A DNA stretch of 64,000 bases from Chitinophagales bacterium (GTDB lineage: Bacteria; Bacteroidota; Bacteroidia; Chitinophagales; UBA2359). Where the stretch lies: positions 2,352,667 through 2,416,666 of the forward strand of contig JAWKLZ010000002.1 in NCBI GenBank assembly GCA_041392475.1. The letters are read 5' to 3'. Of the stretch, positions 8,935-17,930 are shown piece by piece. The position numbers were made by a program, and so were the translations under genes. Below the pieces are notes generated by a model. It made no database searches. It was not told the DNA's origin and saw only the letters and a program-made list of their open reading frames with translations. How positions within the stretch are numbered: the first letter of the stretch is position 1; every line of letters begins with the position of its first letter.

Positions 8935-9564
8935 TAGATAGTGTATGGTTTTGGGTTGAGCAAAGGATAGCCATGTACTGAAATACTTGATTTTAAAGCA
9001 GTCAATATTCGTGGTAATCCTGCAATGTGTTTAAGTCTGTTTAATAATTGCAGAAACGCAAGTTTTCGTCAATGCGTTTCTTTTGACGTGTAAAAGTTGG
9101 TGGTTTTAAGAAAGCTTAACCTTTTTCTGCAATGACAATATTTATGGGCTGAACCACTATTGCAGCGATGGTTTTTGTGTTTTTGAAGTTTATTTGTTGG
9201 TAATGACAGGAGAATGTTGGAAGGTTGCAGTTGAGCAAGCGGATTTTCTTTGGCGGTTAGCAAAAATGATTCATTGCTCTATTTTCGTACAGACATATTC
9301 TGCACTTTACTTCAAGCATTTGTTATTGAAGTATTTCTGAATTATCTGAAGAAGCGTCATTTTCATCATCAATACTATCAATTAGCAAAGAAGTAAGCGC
9401 AATTCTTTCTGTTGGGTAGAGCATCAAGGTTTCGTATGTCAGTGTTTATAAGCTCGTACATAAGACAAAGCCAATAGAATCTATGGAATCGAAGATAGAT
9501 TCATAGGACAAGAAGGTAGCCTTAAAAGAGAGGAATTTCAACTTTAATAGTGCAAAAAATCAAC
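8935..9564. other. 630-bp intergenic region between mfd and the TonB receptor gene
   Basis: Both flanking genes are on the minus strand, mfd ending at 9565 and the receptor starting at 8934. The stretch is AT-rich. A 64-codon minus-strand frame at 9069-9263 has no recognisable features. The only interpretable piece is the short antitoxin-like frame at 9323-9424, listed separately. No clear terminator hairpin with a T-run was seen. The receptor promoter must lie in the right part, but no exact TAnnTTTG box was found; TATCCTTTG at 8969-8977 (minus strand) is one base too long. Confidence 0.5.
9323..9424 (-). pseudogene. Possible remnant of an addiction-module antitoxin (TIGR02574-like)
   Basis: A 33-codon minus-strand frame reads MLYPTERIALTSLLIDSIDD and then an acidic Ser/Asn tail. 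The pattern L-x-P-x-E-R-x-x-L-x-x-x-L-L-x-S-I matches the N-terminal helix pair of the small 'addiction module protein' antitoxins, which are normally about 70 residues and begin with another helix of about 10 residues. Upstream in-frame codons read TLTYETL before the ATG, again like the family, but a stop cuts the frame just before. The C-terminal half that usually ends in W and R residues is missing. No toxin gene is adjacent. It is either a decayed fragment or chance similarity over 20 residues. Confidence 0.28.
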
Positions 9565-12500
9565 CTAAGCCACCGTCACTCCACCTGCAAATTCCTCAAC
9601 CTCCAACAATCGGCTGTATGCTTGTTTCACCGTATGAATGTGGTCAAAAACGAGCAGAAAATATTGATTACTCTGTTTGAAGTACGCCCGTTTTCCTTGA
9701 TTTTGAGCATATTTGAGAATGCCCGAAAAAGTAGGAGACTGGTAGTAAGGAGAAGATTGATTGGCAACAAAATAACCTCGCAACTTGCGATTTTTGAAAA
9801 TAATACGTTCAAAACCAAGGCGTTTTGCCACCCATCGAAGCTGAACCGCTTGCAGCAATTCTTTGACGGGGTTGGGCAATTTACCAAATCTATCCAGCAG
9901 ATTTTTCTCAAATTGCTTCAATTTTTCCTCCGTTTCGATGTTGTCCAATTCGGTGTAAAGCTGCAAACGCTCGTCCACGCTGTTTACATAATCATCGGGA
10001 ATCAAAATCTCTAAATCCGTATCAATCTGACAATCTTGAACAAACTCCTTTTTTTCGATAATTTCGTCTTGAAAAATCTCTTTAAAGTCTGTTTCCTTCA
10101 ATTCTTGAATGGCTTCCTGCAAGATTTTTTGGTAGGTATTGAAGCCAATATCTGCAATAAAACCACTTTGTTCACCCCCCAACAAATTACCTGAACCACG
10201 AATATCCAAATCCCGCATCGCTATTTTGATACCACTACCCAAATCCGCAAATTCTTCAATGGCTTGCAAGCGTTTGCGAGAATCGTTGGGAAGGGCGTAA
10301 ATCGGTGGTGAAATGAGGTAGCAAAAAGCCTTTCGATTGGAACGCCCAACACGCCCCCGCAATTGATGTAAATCACTCAATCCGAACCAGTGAGCATTGT
10401 TGATAATGATGGTATTGGCATTAGAAATATCTAACCCTGCCTCTACAATATTGGTCGACACCAAGACATCAAACTTTCCGTCAATGAAATCCATTAGTCT
10501 ATCTTCCAGCATCTTATTATCCATCTGACCATGTGCCATACCTACATTCGCATCAGGACAAAGGTTTTTGATCATCACCGCCACATCTTTCAAATCTTTC
10601 ACCCGATTGTGGATAAAAAATACCTGCCCTCCACGATAGACTTCATAGTTGATAGCTTCTCGAATTTTTTCATTTTCAAAGCGTATCACCTCCGTTTCCA
10701 CAGGTTGACGGTTGGGGGGGGGAGTGCGGATGACCGACAAATCCCTTGCGTTCATCAGCGAAAATTGCAGTGTTCTTGGGATAGGCGTTGCAGTCAATAT
10801 CAACGTGTCCACATTGACCTTCAGGCTTCTCAATTTCTCCTTTGCAGCCACGCCAAATTTTTGTTCTTCATCAATAATCAACAAGCCCAAATCTTTGAAT
10901 TTGACAGTTTTGCCGAGCAAAGCGTGTGTGCCAATGATAATGTCAATTTGTCCATTGGCGAGTTTCTCTAAGGTATCTTTTTTTTGTTTAGAAGTTTTGA
11001 AGCGATTGAGAAAGTCCACATTGGTAGGAAAATCTCTAAGCCGTTCTTTGAAGGTATGGTAGTGCTGCAAGGCCAAAATTGTGGTTGGTACCAAAATCGC
11101 CACTTGTTTGCTGTCTGCCACCGCTTTAGCTGCTGCCCGCACTGCAATTTCAGTTTTACCAAAACCCACGTCTCCGCAAACCAAACGATCCATTGGATGG
11201 CCTTTTTCCATATCCGCCTTCACATCCTGCGTAGCGGTCAATTGGTCGGGCGTATCTTCATAAATAAAAGAGGCCTCCAACTCTGTTTGCATATAGGTAT
11301 CGGGTGAAAACGAAAAACCTGGACTCGCCTTTCGTTTGGCATACAATTTAATCAAATCGGCTGCAATATCTTTGATTTTGGTCTTTGCCTTGCGCTTCAC
11401 CGCTGCCCAAGCATCCGAACCCAATTTGTTGATTTTGGGCTTCGTTCCATCCCGACCCACATATTTCGCTACTTTGTGCAAAGAGTTGATATTCACATAC
11501 AAAATATCTTTGTCTTTGTACAAAATTCGCATCACCTCCTGCATCTGACCATTCACTTCAATTTTTTTCAAGCCCGTATATTCGCCCACTCCGTGGTCAA
11601 TATGTGTCACATAGTCGTGCGGCTTCAATTCCTGCAAGAGCTTCACACTCATTGCTTTCTTCTTAGAATAACCCTCTTTGATTTGGTATTTGTAGAAGCG
11701 TTCAAAAATTTGGTGGTCGGTATAACACGCAATTTTTAGGTCGAGGTCTAAGAAACCGTTGTAAATACTTTGGGTGATGTAGTGAACTTTCACATCCTCC
11801 CCAATGTCCTCAAAAATACTTTCAAACCGTTGAATTTGACGGGACTGTTCGGAAAAAATGATGCTTACAATGCCTTCTGCATCATTGTTTTGAAGGTCTT
11901 TTATGAGCAGGTTAAAATTTTTGCGGAAAGCAGGCTGGGGGTAGGCTTTGTATTCAAAAGTTTCTACCTCATTTCCTTTTCTGCCCAAATATGCTTGTCG
12001 CCCAAATTCTATAATCGAGAAATCGAGCAAATCATGCAGCAATTGTTTGGAGTGCACAAAACTGCTTACCTCCGCACTCCCAAAAATCATGCTTTCTTCG
12101 CTGCCTGTTACCCCTCTTTCCTTCAATTCAGTAGCAATTTCAAGGGCTTTGTCATAGCATTTTTGGTTGATTCCCAGTACCCCCTCCATGTCTTTTACCC
12201 AGATCGTGGTATTGTCGGGTAGGAGCTTGAAGAAAGAAGTTTTGTCGTCGCCATCAAACTGCGTTTGAATGTTGGGAACGATGGTGACATGGTTTACCTT
12301 TTTGGTGGACAACTGTGAAAGTGGGTCGAAAACACGAATGGATTCTATTTCTTCACCAAACAATTCCACACGGTAGGGGAGGTCGTTGCCAAAGGAGAAA
12401 ATATCTGCGATGTCGCCCCGCACTGAAAACTGCCCCGGCTCATACACAAAATCGGTATGCACAAAACCACAATCTACTAACAACTCAATAATGAAATTCA

Positions 12501-12963
12501 CTGCCATTACTTCACCTACCTTGAGGTGAATGATTTTTGCATCCAAAGCTTTGTGGCTCACCAATTTTTCAAACAATGCTTGGGGATATGTCACCAACAA
12601 TTCGCCTGTGGTTTCACTTGCCAAAAGCCGCCCCAAAGTTTCGGTGCGGAGCAGCACATTGTTCTTGTTGATTTCCTCAAATTTGCCGGGTTTTTTGAAG
12701 GAGTCGGGAAAAAATAGGATGTCTTTTTTGTCGAGAAGGTTTTTGAGGTCGTTTTGAAAGTACGCCGCTTCTTCCTTGTCTTGCAGTATAAAAACATGGT
12801 TTTGAGGAGCTTGCTTGTAGATTGCTGCCGCTACAATGCTGTCCATCGAACCTACCAGTCCCTTCAAATGTAACCTTGCATTGGCCAATATCTGTATGGA
12901 GGAAAGAATCTGTTCGGTGCGTTTGTCACGCATGTAATACTGCAATAGTTTTTCTAAATTCAT
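9565..12963 (-). CDS. mfd: Transcription-repair coupling factor Mfd
   Basis: The 1,132-residue length is normal for Mfd, the DNA translocase that removes RNA polymerase stalled at lesions and recruits UvrA. The domains appear in the expected order. A UvrB-like N-terminal part comes first (MDSIVAAAIYKQ, FVYEPGQFSVRGDIADIFSF). The CarD-like RNA-polymerase-interacting segment follows (LKPHDYVTHIDHGVGEYTGL). Next is the RecG-like translocase with Walker A LVCGDVGFGKTE, the DEEQ box (IIDEEQKFG), TATPIPRTL and the arginine-rich RGRVGRSNRKAF motif, then the C-terminal TRCF domain. The start at 12961-12963 (MNLEKLLQYY) lies about 54 bases downstream of a TAACTTTG promoter box. It is transcribed away from alaS and separated from it by a terminator. 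Confidence 0.97.
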   Translation of the reverse strand: MNLEKLLQYYMRDKRTEQILSSIQILANARLHLKGLVGSMDSIVAAAIYKQAPQNHVFILQDKEEAAYFQNDLKNLLDKKDILFFPDSFKKPGKFEEINKNNVLLRTETLGRLLASETTGELLVTYPQALFEKLVSHKALDAKIIHLKVGEVMAVNFIIELLVDCGFVHTDFVYEPGQFSVRGDIADIFSFGNDLPYRVELFGEEIESIRVFDPLSQLSTKKVNHVTIVPNIQTQFDGDDKTSFFKLLPDNTTIWVKDMEGVLGINQKCYDKALEIATELKERGVTGSEESMIFGSAEVSSFVHSKQLLHDLLDFSIIEFGRQAYLGRKGNEVETFEYKAYPQPAFRKNFNLLIKDLQNNDAEGIVSIIFSEQSRQIQRFESIFEDIGEDVKVHYITQSIYNGFLDLDLKIACYTDHQIFERFYKYQIKEGYSKKKAMSVKLLQELKPHDYVTHIDHGVGEYTGLKKIEVNGQMQEVMRILYKDKDILYVNINSLHKVAKYVGRDGTKPKINKLGSDAWAAVKRKAKTKIKDIAADLIKLYAKRKASPGFSFSPDTYMQTELEASFIYEDTPDQLTATQDVKADMEKGHPMDRLVCGDVGFGKTEIAVRAAAKAVADSKQVAILVPTTILALQHYHTFKERLRDFPTNVDFLNRFKTSKQKKDTLEKLANGQIDIIIGTHALLGKTVKFKDLGLLIIDEEQKFGVAAKEKLRSLKVNVDTLILTATPIPRTLQFSLMNARDLSVIRTPPPNRQPVETEVIRFENEKIREAINYEVYRGGQVFFIHNRVKDLKDVAVMIKNLCPDANVGMAHGQMDNKMLEDRLMDFIDGKFDVLVSTNIVEAGLDISNANTIIINNAHWFGLSDLHQLRGRVGRSNRKAFCYLISPPIYALPNDSRKRLQAIEEFADLGSGIKIAMRDLDIRGSGNLLGGEQSGFIADIGFNTYQKILQEAIQELKETDFKEIFQDEIIEKKEFVQDCQIDTDLEILIPDDYVNSVDERLQLYTELDNIETEEKLKQFEKNLLDRFGKLPNPVKELLQAVQLRWVAKRLGFERIIFKNRKLRGYFVANQSSPYYQSPTFSGILKYAQNQGKRAYFKQSNQYFLLVFDHIHTVKQAYSRLLEVEEFAGGVTVA

Positions 12964-13022
12964 GTCTTTTATAGAGGGAATTGCTTGATTGTAACGACCA
13001 AATGGGTGTTGATTTGCTTGGC

Positions 13023-13030
13023 AAAGTTAG
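13023..13030 (-). promoter_or_regulatory. Bacteroidota -7 box for mfd
   Basis: TAACTTTG read on the minus strand fits the TAnnTTTG consensus exactly. No TTG is visible at the expected -33 spacing. The predicted transcript start near 13017 would give mfd a leader of about 54 bases. Confidence 0.45.
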
Positions 13031-13165
13031 TGATAAAATGGGAAAAGATGTTTAGTTTGGTTTAACGATTGGAGGGGGGAAAGGTTTGCAATGCTATTCA
13101 TTTAAAACACAATTATCCGCCATTACTATTTGCTGCAAATTCGAACAATTGTCTTATATCCAAAT

Positions 13166-13205
13166 AAAAAAGGTTCTTACACTTTAACGCATAAGAACCT
13201 TTTTT
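13166..13205 (-). terminator. Intrinsic terminator downstream of alaS
   Basis: A 14-bp perfect inverted repeat (AAAAAAGGTTCTTA at 13166-13179 and TAAGAACCTTTTTT at 13192-13205) encloses a 12-base loop. Read on the minus strand it ends in a U-tract about 30 bases after the alaS stop. It is symmetric enough to work on both strands, but only alaS enters it. Confidence 0.85.
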
Positions 13206-13233
13206 AGAGGCATAATTTTTTCAATAAGTCAAA

Positions 13234-15867
13234 TCAAAACCCCTCAATCATCCCCTTCGCCTCCTCAATTGCAGCTTCAATACCACCAGCATCCTTACCG
13301 CCAGCCGAAGCATAAAATGCCTGACCACCACCGCCACCTTTGATATGTTTGGCAAGCTGTCGAATGATTTTACCCGCATTTTTGTTGGGATTTTCCTCCG
13401 TTGAAGCATCGTCAAAAGCTATGGTTAGATTTGCTTTTCCGTCAATGTTTGCACCCAAAACGAGGAACAAGTTAGATACCTCTTTGCGGAGGTTGAAAGC
13501 AATGTGTTTCACCATATCCGCCGTATCCACATCAATGCGTTGCCCGATGAAATTCACCCCATTGATAACTTCAATTTTGTCCATCAATTCATTTTTGATG
13601 TCATTCGCTTGAATCTGCTGCATACGCTCGATTTCCTTCTTCAATTGTGCATTTTCGTTCGCCAAACTTTGCACTACGTCCGCCAAATCTTTCGGTTTTT
13701 TGAACATTGCATTGATCGTATCAAACGCATCTAATTGACTGCTAATCGTTTCAAAAGCCTTCACACCCGTAATGCCCACCAATCGGCGCACACCCGCCGC
13801 CACCGACGTTTCCTCAACGATTTTGCAGAAGCCAATCTCACCCGTTGCAGCAACGTGTGTACCGCCACACAGTTCCACCGAATAATCTCTATCGAAGATA
13901 ATTACCCGCACCTCATCGCCGTATTTTTCACCAAACAAAGCCATTGCTCCCATGTCCGTTGCTTCTTGAATCGGTATATTTCGCAGTTCCTCCAAAGCAA
14001 TATTCTGACGGATTTTTTCATTCACAATGCGCTCAATCTGTTGAGTTTCCTCCTTCGTCACCTTTTCGTAGTGAGCAAAATCAAAGCGCAAATATTCGTC
14101 ATTCACCAACTGTCCTTTCTGCAAAGCATGGTTGCCCAGAACTTTGTGCAATGCTGCATGAATGAGGTGAACAGCCGTGTGGTTGTTTGCCGTTTTACTG
14201 CGTTTGTCCTGACTCACAACTGCTTGCACAGGCATGGTGATGTCTTCGGGTAGTTTTTTGACGAAATGAACAATCAAGTTATTTTCTTTTTTGGTATCGA
14301 AAACAGTGATTTTTTCATCGCCAAATTGCAGATAACCCGTATCGCCCACCTGTCCGCCACTTTCGGCATAAAAAGGCGTTTCATCCAAAATGATTTGGAA
14401 GTAAGATTTCTTCTTTTCCTTTACCTCACGGTATTTCACCACCTGCGAAATCGTTTGAAGTGTATCGTAACCCACAAATTCATTTTCTACTCCTTCCATC
14501 AATTCTGTCCAATCGCCTGTTTCCACTTTTGTAGCCTGTCGAGCCCTTTCTTTTTGGGCATCCATTTCTTCCTTGAAGCCCACTTCATCTACTGTAAGTC
14601 CTTTTTCGGTCGCCAACAATCGGGTCAAATCTATAGGGAAACCAAAGGTGTCCAACAGTCTAAAGGCATCCTCACCTTTAATAGTAGAAGACAAGGCTTG
14701 TGCCAACTCTTCTTCAATTTTGGCAAAACGTTGAAGTCCAGTCTCCAATGTTCGCAAGAAAGCCTTTTCTTCCTGCAAAATGATTTTTTCGACATATCCC
14801 TGCTGTTGCTTCAATTCGGGAAACAATTCTCCAAACTGCTCGACCAATACTTCGACCAAACGGTACAAAATCGGTTCTTTCCAATCCAAAAAGCTGAAAG
14901 CATAGCGCACACCACGACGAAGAATGCGACGAATCACATATCCTGCACCCGTATTAGACGGCATCTGACCGTCGACAATCGTAAAAGTGATGGCTCTGAT
15001 GTGGTCTGCAATCACCCGAAGCGCAATGTCAGAAGGTTCACTTTTGCCGTAGGGAACGCCTGTGATTTCGCTGATTTTGGCGATAATTGGGGTAAAAACA
15101 TCCGTTTCGTAGTTGGATTGTTTGCCCTGAATGACCATACAAAGGCGTTCAAAACCCATACCTGTATCTACGTGACTGTCAGGCAACTGCTCTAAGGTGC
15201 TATCTGCTTTTCGATTGAATTGTATGAATACCAAATTCCAAATCTCTACGACTTGCGGGTGGTCTGCATTCACCAAACTTTTGCCATCCTTCAATGCACG
15301 ATCGGCATCAGAACGAATATCCACATGAATTTCGGAGCAAGGTCCACAAGGCCCTGTATCTCCCATTTCCCAAAAATTATCTTTTTTAGAAGCTTTTAGT
15401 ATGCGGTCTTCTGCAATGTATTTTTTCCAAATATTGTAGGCATCGGCATCTTCAGGCACATTGTCGGCATGGTCTCCTTCAAAAACGGTGACATACAAAC
15501 GGTCTTTGGGAATTTGATAGATTTCGGTCAACAATTCCCACGCCCATGCGATGGCTTCTTCTTTGAAATAATTACCAAAAGACCAATTTCCCAACATCTC
15601 AAACATGGTGTGGTGATAGGTGTCCACACCCACTTCTTCGAGGTCGTTGTGCTTACCTGAAACACGCAGACATTTCTGAGTATCAGCAATTCGTGGGTTA
15701 TCAGGCTTTAGGTTTCCCAAGAAAAAATCTTTGAACTGATTCATACCCGCATTGGTAAACATGAGGGTAGGATCATTTTTAACAACAATCGGTGCTGATT
15801 TTACAATTTTATGACTTTTGCCTTCAAAGAAATTCAAAAAAGTGTCTCTTATCTCCTTGGATGTCAT
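13234..15867 (-). CDS. alaS: Alanyl-tRNA synthetase
   Basis: The 877-residue length is typical of AlaRS, which charges tRNA-Ala and hydrolyses mischarged Ser/Gly-tRNA. The class II catalytic core is at the N-terminus (FFEGKSHKIV, PTLMFTNAGMNQFKDFFLG, RVSGKHNDLEEVG, WEMGDTGPCGPCSEIH). The editing domain shows the HxxxH metal motif in NHTAVHLIHAALHK near residue 562 and CGGTHVAATG near residue 665. The C-terminal DHHA1-like C-Ala domain ends with the glycine-rich HIKGGGGGQAFYASAGGKDA segment. All key residues are present. The ATG at 15865-15867 starts MTSKEIRDTF, the usual beginning. It is transcribed alone, ends at a strong terminator, and is divergent from the M23 gene. Confidence 0.97.
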   Translation of the reverse strand: MTSKEIRDTFLNFFEGKSHKIVKSAPIVVKNDPTLMFTNAGMNQFKDFFLGNLKPDNPRIADTQKCLRVSGKHNDLEEVGVDTYHHTMFEMLGNWSFGNYFKEEAIAWAWELLTEIYQIPKDRLYVTVFEGDHADNVPEDADAYNIWKKYIAEDRILKASKKDNFWEMGDTGPCGPCSEIHVDIRSDADRALKDGKSLVNADHPQVVEIWNLVFIQFNRKADSTLEQLPDSHVDTGMGFERLCMVIQGKQSNYETDVFTPIIAKISEITGVPYGKSEPSDIALRVIADHIRAITFTIVDGQMPSNTGAGYVIRRILRRGVRYAFSFLDWKEPILYRLVEVLVEQFGELFPELKQQQGYVEKIILQEEKAFLRTLETGLQRFAKIEEELAQALSSTIKGEDAFRLLDTFGFPIDLTRLLATEKGLTVDEVGFKEEMDAQKERARQATKVETGDWTELMEGVENEFVGYDTLQTISQVVKYREVKEKKKSYFQIILDETPFYAESGGQVGDTGYLQFGDEKITVFDTKKENNLIVHFVKKLPEDITMPVQAVVSQDKRSKTANNHTAVHLIHAALHKVLGNHALQKGQLVNDEYLRFDFAHYEKVTKEETQQIERIVNEKIRQNIALEELRNIPIQEATDMGAMALFGEKYGDEVRVIIFDRDYSVELCGGTHVAATGEIGFCKIVEETSVAAGVRRLVGITGVKAFETISSQLDAFDTINAMFKKPKDLADVVQSLANENAQLKKEIERMQQIQANDIKNELMDKIEVINGVNFIGQRIDVDTADMVKHIAFNLRKEVSNLFLVLGANIDGKANLTIAFDDASTEENPNKNAGKIIRQLAKHIKGGGGGQAFYASAGGKDAGGIEAAIEEAKGMIEGF

Positions 15868-15996
15868 GCGAGTATTCGTTTTTTAATTTAAAATTAAATG
15901 TTCAATTAAAAGTTAATAAGCGTTAGATAACGAAAAGAAATGATATTAGCTTGCCTAGCTTCTATGACTAAAGTTTTTATATTGCCAATTGTTTAC

Positions 15997-16004
15997 TATT
16001 TTTG
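15997..16004 (+). promoter_or_regulatory. Bacteroidota -7 box for the M23 gene
   Basis: TATTTTTG matches TAnnTTTG and is followed by CACTC, about 48 bases before the M23 start codon. At -33 there is a run of T rather than TTG. Confidence 0.45.
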
Positions 16005-16051
16005 CACTCAAATCTTTTAAAAGAGGTGGCGAAATTACATAATCTCACGCT

Positions 16052-17023
16052 ATGAAAAAAGTAAAATACCAATACAATAAACATACACTTCGGTATGAAA
16101 AGATTGAAGCCAGTTGGCAATCAATCGCAATCCGAGTTTTCGGTGTGCTTTGTGCGATGACGGTGTTTGGCGTTTTTTGTGGTATGCTTGCATCAAAATT
16201 CTTTCCTTCTCCCAAAGAGCGACAGCTTAATTTAGATGTTGAAAAACTGGAGATTGAAGTAGAAAATTTTCGGAGACAAGTGCAAGATCAAGAAGATGTT
16301 TTAGCTGCATTGCAGGAAAGAGACGAAAGTATTTACCGTACTATTTTTGAAGCAGAACCCATACCAATGGCAGTGCGTGAAGCTGGTTTTGGTGGTGGTA
16401 ATCGCTACAAAGACTTGGACAATTTGCCGAATACTGAATTGATGAAAAGTACGGCTCAGCGCATCGAAAAAATCCGCAAACAACTTTATATACAATCTAA
16501 ATCCTACGACGAAATTGCAAAACTCGTCAAGAACAAAGAAGATATGTTTGCTTCTATTCCTGCAATTCAACCTGTTTCCAATACAGAATTGAGGAGAATT
16601 GCATCGGGTTTTGGGATGCGAATGCACCCTATCTATAAGACCCGCAAGATGCACACTGGAATGGATTTTTCTGCTCCGATAGGCACTTCGGTTTATGCAA
16701 CGGGTAAAGGGAAGGTCGTGAAGGTGAAAAAATTGCAAAAAGGATATGGCTATCACGTAGTGATTGACCACGGCTTCAACTACGAAACCTTGTATGGACA
16801 CCTCAGCAAAATCAATGTCCGCACTGGACAACGTATCAACCGAGGTGATATCATTGGCTTGGTTGGTAACACAGGTACTTCTACTGCGCCGCACCTACAC
16901 TATGAGGTGCTTAAAAATGGCAAACGCATCAATCCTATCAACTTTTTCTACAATGATTTGAGTCCAGAAGAATTTGACAAAGTTTTGGAAATTTCTGGTA
17001 AACACATGCAGTCGTTTGACTAA
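16052..17023 (+). CDS. Membrane-anchored M23-family peptidoglycan endopeptidase
   Basis: The 323-residue product has a short cytoplasmic tail, one membrane segment (about residues 25-47), a coiled-coil-like region (about 55-90) and a C-terminal LytM/M23 zinc domain. The zinc ligands are visible: His201 and Asp205 in MHTGMD and the HLHYE motif with His281 and His283. The domain keeps the usual IASGFGMRMHPI entry and the VVIDHGFNYETLYGHL strand. Proteins of this layout cut peptide crosslinks in peptidoglycan in the periplasm or regulate other cell-wall enzymes. A closely similar form with MKKVKYQYN at the start is common in Bacteroidota. It is a single gene, divergent from alaS. Confidence 0.9.
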   Translation: MKKVKYQYNKHTLRYEKIEASWQSIAIRVFGVLCAMTVFGVFCGMLASKFFPSPKERQLNLDVEKLEIEVENFRRQVQDQEDVLAALQERDESIYRTIFEAEPIPMAVREAGFGGGNRYKDLDNLPNTELMKSTAQRIEKIRKQLYIQSKSYDEIAKLVKNKEDMFASIPAIQPVSNTELRRIASGFGMRMHPIYKTRKMHTGMDFSAPIGTSVYATGKGKVVKVKKLQKGYGYHVVIDHGFNYETLYGHLSKINVRTGQRINRGDIIGLVGNTGTSTAPHLHYEVLKNGKRINPINFFYNDLSPEEFDKVLEISGKHMQSFD

Positions 17024-17590
17024 GGGATATTGTAAGCAATATTGAAAAAATAATACGGTACATCCATTTGCAATGTCCTTTTAGAGCTGGAAGTCACAAC
17101 AGGCATGGGTTTCTTTCAAATGTTTCGTCAAAATATTCTGCCAAAAACATTTCCGCCAATACCTGTGTATCGAAATAAGGGCTACACGGCTAACGCTGGA
17201 GGGTAAACGGCAGACGGTTTTGAAATCGCATGAAACGCTATAGATTGCAAACTGTTGTTTAGCAGCATTGTCCAATCTTAGAAGGGTAGCCGAAATAAGG
17301 GCTTAAAGTGTGGTTTCTAATCATCTGTTCTTTCTAAACAAGACAAAATTCATAAGCATACATTTTCATATCTCTAAATCATCGATACTAAGAAAACGGA
17401 AGTTTTCAAATTTAGAGTAAAATATATTGACCTTTTTATAAACCGAGAATAGCTGTACTTAGCTCAATTTTATATAAATTATGTTGAAAGCATAAAAAAT
17501 GTTTTGGGCATACTTTGGCATGAATATTGGCTAATATTAAGCAATAGCTTAATTTATTTTTTCCAACATTTCTCATTAAAATTATTGGTC
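17024..17590. other. 567-bp non-coding stretch upstream of the small peptide gene
   Basis: No convincing gene is present. A 13-base direct repeat, CGAAATAAGGGCT, occurs at 17171-17183 and again at 17291-17303, exactly 120 bases apart. The sequence between is less AT-rich than its surroundings. A perfect 7-bp inverted repeat, ATTAAGC-aata-GCTTAAT, lies at 17536-17553 just before the peptide gene, followed by TTATTTTTT. It could be an operator or a weak terminator. A minus-strand frame at 17081-17275 has no features and is probably noise. Confidence 0.45.
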
Positions 17591-17779
17591 ATGATTGCAC
17601 TTCAAAACTCCAAAGTTACGCCTCTCAATATTCAACAAATGTCTTCATTTATGGGAGGTAGGCGAGAAATTCAAGATAGTTACAGTTCAGCTTATGCAAC
17701 TATGTATGATTTGAAGAAAGATGGGTATAATCCATCTATGCATAAACTAACTGATGGACGCTATTGTATTGAATGGTAG
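17591..17779 (+). CDS. Small peptide with double-glycine-type leader (possible natural-product or bacteriocin-like precursor)
   Basis: The 62-codon frame reads MIALQNSKVTPLNIQQMSSF then MGG then RREIQDSYSSAY onward. The first 23 residues resemble the leader peptides cut after Gly-Gly by C39-type ABC exporters: hydrophobic residues are spaced at L12, I14, M17 and F20 before GG at 22-23. The predicted 39-residue product is tyrosine-rich with a single cysteine near the end (GRYCIEW). The frame could be extended upstream to a TTG at 17504, but the ATG at 17591 gives the leader-like start. A strong terminator follows 28 bases after the stop, which supports a real transcription unit. No exporter, peptidase or modification enzyme is nearby in the window, so the function is open. 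Confidence 0.5.
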   Translation: MIALQNSKVTPLNIQQMSSFMGGRREIQDSYSSAYATMYDLKKDGYNPSMHKLTDGRYCIEW

Positions 17780-17807
17780 ATTTTACAATTAACTTTCCAA
17801 CAAAATC

Positions 17808-17840
17808 AAAGGGCTTATCTTTTATCAAGATAAGCCCTTT
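17808..17840 (+). terminator. Intrinsic terminator after the small peptide gene
   Basis: A 14-bp perfect stem (AAAGGGCTTATCTT at 17808-17821 and AAGATAAGCCCTTT at 17827-17840) has a 5-base loop and is followed by TGCTTTTTG. It is placed to end the peptide transcript and also separates it from the minus-strand elements to the right. Confidence 0.8.
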
Positions 17841-17858
17841 TGCTTTTTGCCTATTTTC

Positions 17859-17930
17859 AAAAAAAAATTAGAACAAGACCTCTCTTGCTCTAAACCCTAA
17901 AAAACCTTTAATCATTACACTCAACTCGGC
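17859..17930 (-). ncRNA. Terminator-ended repeat element A1 (possible small RNA)
   Basis: Read on the minus strand, a conserved block (17930 down to 17894, beginning GCCGAGTTGAGTGTAATGAT) leads into an 11-bp stem (17893-17883 with 17878-17868) with a 4-base loop and a run of nine U. One pair is G.U on the minus-strand RNA but A.C on the plus strand, which fixes the orientation. The conserved block is about 85% identical to that of A2 at 18160-18196, while the two terminator stems are unrelated. No good promoter box was found upstream. The 190 bases between A1 and A2 hold nothing recognisable. Confidence 0.5.

Noticed and set aside
9069..9263. 64-codon minus-strand frame.
   Set aside because: Biased, motif-free composition in an AT-rich spacer and no start context or homology pattern.
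17081..17275. 64-codon minus-strand frame in the 17-kb spacer.
   Set aside because: No recognisable motif, and it overlaps the 13-base direct repeat; kept as non-coding.
17859..17930. Minus-strand frame through element A1 (ends GFLGFRAREVLF).
   Set aside because: It runs through the terminator stem and is broken by a stop in the homologous A2, so the conservation is not at the protein level.
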